Below, one piece after another: positions 6,615-11,746 of a stretch of 11,746 bases of DNA. The DNA is taken from assembly GCA_003519585.1 (NCBI GenBank), contig DOWL01000020.1, positions 1 to 11,746 on the forward strand, in the 5' to 3' direction. Below the pieces are notes generated by a model, which did not search any database, was not told the origin of the DNA, and was given only the letters and a program-made list of their open reading frames with translations. The first letter of the stretch is position 1. Every line of letters starts with the position of its first letter. Source of the DNA: Nocardioides sp. GTDB taxonomy: Bacteria > Actinomycetota > Actinomycetes > Propionibacteriales > Nocardioidaceae. Both the position numbers and the translations under genes were made by a program.

Positions 6615-6659
6615 CGACACAGGTCCCCGGTCCTGCTGTGAGGACGGGGACCTGTGTCG
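6615..6659 (-). terminator. Long hairpin terminator at the end of operon B
   Basis: The arms 6615-6634 and 6641-6659 pair over 19 base pairs with one bulged G and a six-base loop, just 24 bases after the stop of the last operon B gene at 6683. On the minus strand it is followed by only a few T, as usual for actinobacterial terminators lacking a U-tail. The near-symmetry means it may stop transcription from both sides. Confidence 0.65.
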
Positions 6660-6682
6660 GTGATCGGTCGGCTAGTACAGGG

Positions 6683-7588
6683 TCACTGGGTCAGCACCTG
6701 GGCCTCCCCGATGCGGATCGGGAGCGGCTCGGTGGCCAGGTCGAACTCGATGGTTCCGGACTGCCCGCCACCGGTCCACTCGACCACCCAGTGACTGGCC
6801 GCGGTGACCTGGTACGCACCCTCGGGCTGGTTGGTCGACATCTTCGCGTAGCGGTGCCCGCAGGTCGGGGAGTCCTGCTTGCCGTAGTGATCGGCGTACG
6901 GCGTTCCCTTGCCGGTGCACGTCACCTTGGTTCCGTCGCCCATGTTCCACACGATGCTGGAGACGCTGGCGGTGGCGCTGACCGAGACCGGCCCTTCGCT
7001 GGCGGACGCGGTGATCGGTCCGAACGTGTCATCGGTCGGGCTGTCGACCCACATCCACACCGGCAGACCAACGAGACCAACCCGGTTGGCGCCCGACTCG
7101 GGGACGATGCCGATCGTGATCGGGTCCAGGTCCATCGATGCAATGGCCCGTTGAGCCAGCACCTCTGGATCGATGGTCACTGTGCCGTTCTCGATCCACA
7201 TCAGTTCCCACGAGGACCCGGGCGGGGGGAAGTAGCAGACGTGCCAGGCGCCGTCCTCCTCGGTCTGCCCGGGCGGCGGCTCGGTCTCGTCTGCGGGGAA
7301 CGCCTCTCCGACGTAGCACCCGTGAGCGCTGCTCCAAGTCGATCCTTCTGGGCCCGTGCAGGGAATCTCGTTGCCTTGGTACGAGCACGTTGACGAGCCT
7401 CCGTCACCAGGATCGTTGTCCTCGTCGCCATCATCGCCGGGGTCCTCGCAGACGAGCACTACCTCGCCGGTGTCCGGATTGGTCTCATAGTGGCAGTTTT
7501 GGTCGCCATCAGCGGCGGCCGGCGACGAGCCCCCAATCGTGACCAGCCATGCGGCGGCCACGATCGCGGCGAGCGCCCGGGCTAGCAC
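6683..7588 (-). CDS. Secreted cysteine-rich protein with PKD-like domain
   Basis: 301 aa from a GTG at 7588, which has GGGA six bases upstream and overlaps the lipoprotein stop by seven bases. A TTG at 7600 would add four residues. A signal peptide covers about 1-27 (cleavage after an Ala-rich stretch). Then comes an acidic Asp/Gly linker (49-64), a cysteine-rich part (C32, C47, C68, C77, C91, C118), a P-x-VLAQ-x-A helix (141-149) and a C-terminal beta-rich domain with WNMGDGT (214-220), C224, GTPY (228-231), SPTCGHRY (240-247) and a final W-x-VEW pattern. The W-x-MGDG core and later CGHRY strand are typical of PKD-like folds in a family of secreted actinobacterial proteins found near transfer-type gene clusters. 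Eight cysteines after export suggest four disulfides. It should act outside the cell, perhaps as a wall or surface component. No catalytic motif is seen. Confidence 0.75.
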   Translation of the reverse strand: MLARALAAIVAAAWLVTIGGSSPAAADGDQNCHYETNPDTGEVVLVCEDPGDDGDEDNDPGDGGSSTCSYQGNEIPCTGPEGSTWSSAHGCYVGEAFPADETEPPPGQTEEDGAWHVCYFPPPGSSWELMWIENGTVTIDPEVLAQRAIASMDLDPITIGIVPESGANRVGLVGLPVWMWVDSPTDDTFGPITASASEGPVSVSATASVSSIVWNMGDGTKVTCTGKGTPYADHYGKQDSPTCGHRYAKMSTNQPEGAYQVTAASHWVVEWTGGGQSGTIEFDLATEPLPIRIGEAQVLTQ

Positions 7589-8145
7589 GACTTGTCCCAA
7601 AGCACGTTTGAGCTGTTGACGAGCCAGCGGCCCTTCTGCTTGATCAACTCGTACTGGATCGGCACCGGGTTTCGCAGGGGGTTGCCCTCGGGGTCCTTAG
7701 GTTCGGGAACCGGCTTGCCGTCCTTCGTGCGCTCGACTCCGCTGCGGTCCTCGCAGTCGGTGATAAGCACTTGCGAGCCGCGGTCGCGCGGCTCATCGAG
7801 CAAGTGAACGTACTCCCCCGTGACCTTGCTGCCGGAGCGCTCGATTCCAGAGACGTTCTGCTGAAGGTTCAGGAACTCTTGTCCAGTTGCGACCTTGTTG
7901 AGGCGCTTGAAGTCGATGGTCGCGGCACGGAGCGCGTCGTCACGAACCTCGAGGTAGGTGGTCAGTTGGGCGGCAGCCTTCTCCTCAGGAGTCATCGGGG
8001 TGGGCGAAGCGCTGGTCGGCGTTTCGGTCGGGGTGGCGGTTGGGGTGTCCTCGGCCTCGGGGTCGGTGCCGTCGTCCGAGCAGCCCATGAGGGTCAGGGC
8101 AAGGGCGAGGGCCACTCCCCCGAGTGCGGAGTGGTGCTTCCTCAT
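7582..8145 (-). CDS. Lipoprotein of unknown function
   Basis: 187 aa. ATG at 8145 overlaps the previous stop as ATGA, with AGGAGGAG about 8 bases upstream. A basic N-terminus (RKHH), hydrophobic core and LMGC lipobox with C22 show a lipoprotein signal. A Thr/Pro/Ser spacer (24-52) follows, typical for crossing the wall. The folded part (53-187) starts with a helix (PEEKAAAQLTTYLEVRDDAL), then alternating strands, and ends in W174, W183 and a C-terminal C187. With C131 it could form one disulfide. The helix followed by a beta sheet resembles the NTF2-like folds of actinobacterial lipoproteins, but this is an inference. Membrane-anchored on the outside, it is translationally coupled to the secreted PKD-like protein and is a plausible partner of it. 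Confidence 0.75.
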   Translation of the reverse strand: MRKHHSALGGVALALALTLMGCSDDGTDPEAEDTPTATPTETPTSASPTPMTPEEKAAAQLTTYLEVRDDALRAATIDFKRLNKVATGQEFLNLQQNVSGIERSGSKVTGEYVHLLDEPRDRGSQVLITDCEDRSGVERTKDGKPVPEPKDPEGNPLRNPVPIQYELIKQKGRWLVNSSNVLWDKSC

Positions 8146-8417
8146 GCGGTGTCTCCTCCTGTGTTGGGCGGCGCCATGACTGATCGCTGGCTGACGTCGG
8201 TGGCAATGTGCTCGAGGTGTTCTTCGGCGGCGTCGACGAGCTCGGCCAGCGAGCCGTTGTCGGCGGGTTCGATCCCGAACCTCTTGTCGGCGTTGTAGAG
8301 CGTGCCGATGGTGTCGCGAACGAACACGGCCCGCGCGACGCGGCGGGCGTCGAGGTCGGGGCGGTCGCCGCCGGCCGCGACGTAGCGGCCGGTGAGCTCC
8401 TGGTCGAGCGTGGTCAT
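8142..8417 (-). CDS. Small protein of unknown function in operon B
   Basis: 91 aa. ATG at 8417, with a GGGAAGGGAG ribosome site, 22 bases after the stop of the large LysM/BTAD gene. It ends in an ATGA overlap with the lipoprotein gene. There is no signal peptide and no membrane helix, so it should be cytoplasmic. Residues 21-40 (DLDARRVARAVFVRDTIGTL) look like a helix, and 55-75 form a second acidic helix with ELVDAAEEHLEHI. The family is not recognised. Sitting directly between a membrane-tethered regulator and two exported proteins, it may be an adaptor of the cytoplasmic part of that regulator, but nothing in the sequence proves this. Confidence 0.65.
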   Translation of the reverse strand: MTTLDQELTGRYVAAGGDRPDLDARRVARAVFVRDTIGTLYNADKRFGIEPADNGSLAELVDAAEEHLEHIATDVSQRSVMAPPNTGGDTA

Positions 8418-8439
8418 GTGCTGGTGCTCCCTTCCCGAG

Positions 8440-11400
8440 TCAGCTCGCGAGCCAGCCGTGGTTACTGATGATGGTCTTCGTGCGCTCCGACAGTTCCAGC
8501 GGGGCGTCGCCGTCGTCGGACCGGTTGCAGATCTCCTCGCGGAGGATCCGGTCGGCCTCGAGCTGGTCGCCCTCGGCCTTCATGACGTGCGCCAGGCACA
8601 GGCGGGTGCTCTCGCCGTCAGGGTCTGCCCGGTTGGCGACGTAGGCGGCGGAGCGGGCCTTGACCAGGGCGCCGGCGGCGAGAGCCTCGGTGACGACGAT
8701 GAGGGCGACGTCGGCGATCCAGCCGGACGCCATGAGGTCAACGCGGTCGGGCTCGTTGACGAGCCAAGACCATCCCTCTTCACGCAGTTGGCTGAAGGGC
8801 TTCGACTCGCCGACCAGCTCGAGCGCGGTGCAGAGGTCGGCGACGCCTTCCGCTCCGCCCCGGGCCTGCCCGCGCTTGCGCAGCCGGAGGAAGAGGTGGA
8901 GATCGACCAGGAGACCGTCGTCGACCTGGTAGACGTTGACGCCGCGGAGCTTGGTGGCAGGGGCCTTGTCGGCGTGGGGCAGGTGGGGCTCTCCAGTGGT
9001 GGGGTTGGTGCCCAGCCACTCGCGGACGGTGTTGGTGTAGTCGCGCACCTTGCCGGGGGTGATCCCGAATGCCTCGCCAATCTCCTCGCGGGTGGCTCCG
9101 TGCTTGCCGTGCATGGCCAGGTACGCGAGCAGCTCGGTGAAGTAGGGCTTGCGCTTGGCCAGCGCCTTGCCGTGGGTGCGCGCGGTGACCGGGCCGAGCA
9201 GGCTGAGCCTTGGACGGTCGCAGTTGGTCGAGAACCAGTCGGCGATGTCTTGGTCGAGAGTGGGGTCGCACTGTTCGACCTCGGCTCGGACGTGCTCGGG
9301 CACCTTCGGCGCCAGCGTCTCGAGGTCCTCCTGCACGATCGCGCTGTGCCGGATGTAGTCCTCGTCGTCGCCCTCCAGGAGGGAGGACAGCGGCTCGTCG
9401 ACGGTGTCCGCGGGGGTGTTGCGCGGCAGGGTGTACCCGCGGCGCAGTGCCCCGGACTGGTCGGTGTAGGCCTCCCAGCCGTCGGTGGCGGTCTCGTCGA
9501 CCGGGACAGGTACCTCCTCGGCGACCTCGCTCTGTGCGTAGACCAGGGCGCAGCCGCGGGCCTCGTCGCTGGTCAGGCCGACGGCGATGAGGTTGAGGCC
9601 AGCGTGCTCGAGGACGACGCGGCCGGTGTTGGTCATGTGCAGGACGGCGCCCGGGGTGTTGGGGCGCTCGCCGGCGACGACGATGGAGGTGGCGGACTGC
9701 CCGACGTGGTTGGTGACCAGCTGCAGCAGCTGCTCGAGGTCCTCGGGGTCTCCGGCAGCCGCGTCGAGCAACAGCATCCGGGCGGGCCAGGTGTCGTCGT
9801 CGACGCTGCCGGTGCGCGCTGTGGACGCGTCGGTGTCGTGTCGCTTCGCCCGGTCGACCGTGGTGACGGCGGCCGCGAGGGCTTCCGCGGTCGCGGGTGA
9901 CCCGGCTGCTCCGGTCGGGTAGTAGCTGATCCGCTCGTCCATGGCGACGGCTTCCTCAGCCACGCCGATGCAGTCGACCTGGACGCGGCGCGACCACGGG
10001 TTGACGGCGAGCTGCGCGGCGAGGTGGCGGGCGAAGTCCCGGCCGTAGGTCTGGTCGCCGCTGATGGTGAGGGTGGACAGCTCCTCGCAGTTGAGCAGCC
10101 ACGTCTCGCCGGTGTCGCTCATGCCGATGGTGGCCAGGAGCGGGTAGGGCGGCTCGACGTTCCCTGTGTCGGGGCCGAGCTCGTCGACGGCGGTGTCCGT
10201 GCTGACGTGCCAGTGGGTCTGGTCCGGGCTGCCCACCCACGGCGCCGGCACCGCGGCCGGTGCGCTCAGGTGCAGCGTCAGCTTGCCGTGCGCGAGCTCC
10301 ACGGCAGCGAGCGGCGGCATCGTGGTGCCCTGCGCGCCGACGGCGGCCGCGAGGCGGCGCAGCGCCTCGTCGGCGAACTCCACGGTGGCTGCGGCCGCGG
10401 CACCGGTGGCGTTCAGGGTCATCTCGACCGGCGCGAGCTCCGGAGGCGGCGCGGCGATCGCGCGGCCGGGCGTCCGGTTCCGGTAGCCGGCGCGGCGGCG
10501 GGACCGCAGGGCCATGAGCAGTGCCCCGGACAGCAGGACGCCCCCGCCGGTCAGACCGGCGAGGACCCACGGCGCGTCGAGGATCGAGTCGTCAGCGTCG
10601 TCGACCTGGTCGACGTCGGCGGCCCGCGCCGCCGGCTCCTCGGCTTGGGGCGGCGCGTCGGGCACGGCCGTCTCGGGCACCTCGGGCACCTCGGGCACAT
10701 GGGCGACCGGCGGCTCCTCCTCGGCCGGCGGGTCGACGGGCCGCTGGTCCTCGGGGCCGGCGGGCGTCTCGGGCTCGACGTCGCGCGGCTGCTGGTGCTG
10801 GGTGTCGTCGTGACTGCCCCCCTGCTCGGCGTCGGGGATGTTGAGCTTCCAGCCGACGTCGATGACGTCGGGGTCGGTCAGCTGGGCCCCGCCGGGCTGG
10901 GTGATGCCGGTGGAGGCCCGGTAGATCTCGGGCCAGCGGTCGGCGTCGCCGAGCTGCTCTTGGGCGATCTCGCTGAGGGTGTCGGTGGGCTGCACCGTGT
11001 AGTCGTGCGCCGGTGCCCCGCCGTTGAGCGCGGGCAGCTTGAGTACCCAACCGGGCTCGAGGAAGCTCGGCTGCGCGCCGAGGAGGTCACGGTTGAGTTC
11101 GACGAGCTCCTTGTAGCGGGCACCGTCGCCGAAGTGGTCCTCGGCGATCGACCACAGGCTCTCCCCCGGCTTCACAGCGTGGTCGACGGTCTTGCGCTGG
11201 CGCTCCTGCTTCGTCTCGACCTTGAGGTCCTGCTGGGCGGGTGCCTGGTCGGCGGCACCGGCGTTGACGTGTCCCACCGTCACCGGCGCCGCGGCGGCCG
11301 AGGTGATCGTGGCTGGCTGGGCGGCGATGGGCGCGGCGATGAACAGCAGAGCGGCGAGGCCGATGAGGCCGCGTGCTGCGGCCTGCGGCCGGCCCAGGCC

Positions 11401-11700
11401 CGGCAGCTGCGGCGCCTGGACCTTGCGGAGCCGTGCGATGGCCTCCACGACCAGGCTCAGCGCCATGAAGGCCCACGCGACCCAGCCGATCACCTTGAAC
11501 AGGCCGAGGACGAGGGTGCCGTCGTCGGGCGCCATGAGCGCGTTCTTGATGCCGTCCAGGGTCGGGACGTGGTCCGGGATTGGGCTGGCACCGATCGCGA
11601 GGAATAGTGCGGGCAGCCCGAGGACGATGCCGAGTACGGCGACCGAGGCTGCGAGGCCGGTGAGCCGCTGGCCCAGGGTGGGATGGGTGGGCGTGGTCAT
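8440..11700 (-). CDS. Membrane-spanning LysM receptor with cytoplasmic SARP-like winged helix and BTAD domain
   Basis: 1086 aa. ATG at 11700 with AAGGAGG nine bases upstream, overlapping the previous stop as ATGA. Three hydrophobic helices (about 16-38, 68-90, 110-130) lead to an external part with two LysM repeats (173-222, with VKPGESLWSIAEDHFGD, and 233-288, with VQPTDTLSEIA). A Pro/Glu-rich spacer (300-370) and a fourth helix (376-398) follow, then a basic RSRRRAGYRNR stop-transfer that puts the remaining 690 residues in the cytoplasm. The middle (about 530-720) looks like a degenerate P-loop ATPase. A winged helix (838-900) precedes a helical region (925-1086) like the BTAD of SARP activators. 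LysM binds peptidoglycan, and SARP activators bind direct repeats near promoters. A membrane-bound regulator reporting wall state is the simplest reading. The BTAD end may instead be only a protein-binding scaffold. Confidence 0.82.
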   Translation of the reverse strand: MTTPTHPTLGQRLTGLAASVAVLGIVLGLPALFLAIGASPIPDHVPTLDGIKNALMAPDDGTLVLGLFKVIGWVAWAFMALSLVVEAIARLRKVQAPQLPGLGRPQAAARGLIGLAALLFIAAPIAAQPATITSAAAAPVTVGHVNAGAADQAPAQQDLKVETKQERQRKTVDHAVKPGESLWSIAEDHFGDGARYKELVELNRDLLGAQPSFLEPGWVLKLPALNGGAPAHDYTVQPTDTLSEIAQEQLGDADRWPEIYRASTGITQPGGAQLTDPDVIDVGWKLNIPDAEQGGSHDDTQHQQPRDVEPETPAGPEDQRPVDPPAEEEPPVAHVPEVPEVPETAVPDAPPQAEEPAARAADVDQVDDADDSILDAPWVLAGLTGGGVLLSGALLMALRSRRRAGYRNRTPGRAIAAPPPELAPVEMTLNATGAAAAATVEFADEALRRLAAAVGAQGTTMPPLAAVELAHGKLTLHLSAPAAVPAPWVGSPDQTHWHVSTDTAVDELGPDTGNVEPPYPLLATIGMSDTGETWLLNCEELSTLTISGDQTYGRDFARHLAAQLAVNPWSRRVQVDCIGVAEEAVAMDERISYYPTGAAGSPATAEALAAAVTTVDRAKRHDTDASTARTGSVDDDTWPARMLLLDAAAGDPEDLEQLLQLVTNHVGQSATSIVVAGERPNTPGAVLHMTNTGRVVLEHAGLNLIAVGLTSDEARGCALVYAQSEVAEEVPVPVDETATDGWEAYTDQSGALRRGYTLPRNTPADTVDEPLSSLLEGDDEDYIRHSAIVQEDLETLAPKVPEHVRAEVEQCDPTLDQDIADWFSTNCDRPRLSLLGPVTARTHGKALAKRKPYFTELLAYLAMHGKHGATREEIGEAFGITPGKVRDYTNTVREWLGTNPTTGEPHLPHADKAPATKLRGVNVYQVDDGLLVDLHLFLRLRKRGQARGGAEGVADLCTALELVGESKPFSQLREEGWSWLVNEPDRVDLMASGWIADVALIVVTEALAAGALVKARSAAYVANRADPDGESTRLCLAHVMKAEGDQLEADRILREEICNRSDDGDAPLELSERTKTIISNHGWLAS
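10672..10698 (-). repeat. Three tandem copies of a 9-base unit
   Basis: CTCGGGCAC occurs three times head to tail on the plus strand. It encodes a V-P-E repeat in the Pro/Glu-rich spacer that carries the LysM domains away from the fourth membrane helix. Copy-number changes would lengthen or shorten this wall spacer without breaking the frame. Confidence 0.75.
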
Positions 11701-11746
11701 CTCTCGATGCCTCCTTCGGCGCGGATGAGCCGCGCGGACGCCCCCC
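11697..11746 (-). CDS. C-terminal end of an upstream operon B gene (partial)
   Basis: Fifteen codons (GASARLIRAEGGIER) followed by TGA. The stop overlaps the ATG of the LysM/BTAD gene as ATGA, the same junction seen elsewhere in the window, and this is the main reason to believe the frame. The AAGGAGG ribosome site of the next gene (11710-11716) lies inside it. Too little is visible to name a family. Confidence 0.5.
   Translation of the reverse strand, partial: GASARLIRAEGGIER

Noticed and set aside
6488..7393. Plus-strand open frame spanning the hairpins and the PKD-like gene
   Set aside because: Most of it is antisense to the secreted protein with its signal peptide and MGDG motif, and its start lies inside a terminator region without a ribosome site.
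10024..11607. Plus-strand open frame opposite the LysM/BTAD gene
   Set aside because: Antisense shadow of a gene with clear LysM and membrane segments. The translation has no domain pattern and the composition expected of a shadow.
11735..11746. GGACGCCCCCC at the right edge as another copy of the GCGTCCCC element
   Set aside because: The order of bases differs (GGACGCCCC against GCGTCCCC or GGGGACGC), and it lies inside the end of a coding frame.

Overview
The window is very GC-rich. Its genes mostly start with ATG or GTG, have strong GGAGG-type ribosome sites and are packed with 1-7 base overlaps. The protein families (SARP/BTAD regulator with LysM domains, secreted PKD-like protein with a W-x-MGDG motif, TrbL/VirB6-like membrane protein, divergent sigma-like regulator) point to a filamentous or Nocardioides-like actinobacterium. 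The genus cannot be fixed from the sequence. There is no rRNA, tRNA, CRISPR array, transposase or integrase in view. The content looks like part of a plasmid or integrative conjugative element, or a chromosomal remnant of one.

Layout. Operon A (minus strand, 5195 down to 1 and beyond) reads: sigma-like regulator (317 aa), small helical protein (73 aa), ParA/CpaE-like ATPase with a degenerate P-loop (282 aa), two-helix VirB2/TrbC-like small membrane protein (97 aa), two single-pass proteins that appear to be diverged tandem duplicates with a possible VirB8-like role (288 and 258 aa), and a TrbL/VirB6-like polytopic protein cut off by the window start. This order resembles the membrane core of a Gram-positive conjugative type IV secretion system. 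The motor ATPases (VirB4, VirD4) and a peptidoglycan hydrolase are not in the window and would be expected further downstream, to the left of position 1.

Centre. A 371-base divergent intergenic region (5196-5566) carries five copies of a GCGTCCCC-type element in both orientations. It separates operon A from a single plus-strand gene (5567-6406) for a DNA-binding protein with a C-terminal helix-turn-helix. That gene is followed by two strong hairpins that insulate it from the convergent operon B.

Operon B (minus strand, 11746 down to 6683) reads: the last 15 codons of an unknown gene, a 1086-aa membrane-spanning protein with external LysM domains and a cytoplasmic SARP-like winged-helix/BTAD end, a 91-aa unknown protein, a lipoprotein (187 aa), and a secreted cysteine-rich PKD-like protein (301 aa). 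Read together, operon B looks like an envelope module (cell-wall-binding receptor/regulator, lipoprotein, secreted protein) and operon A like a transport channel, each with its own regulator. That the two modules work together is inference from proximity only.
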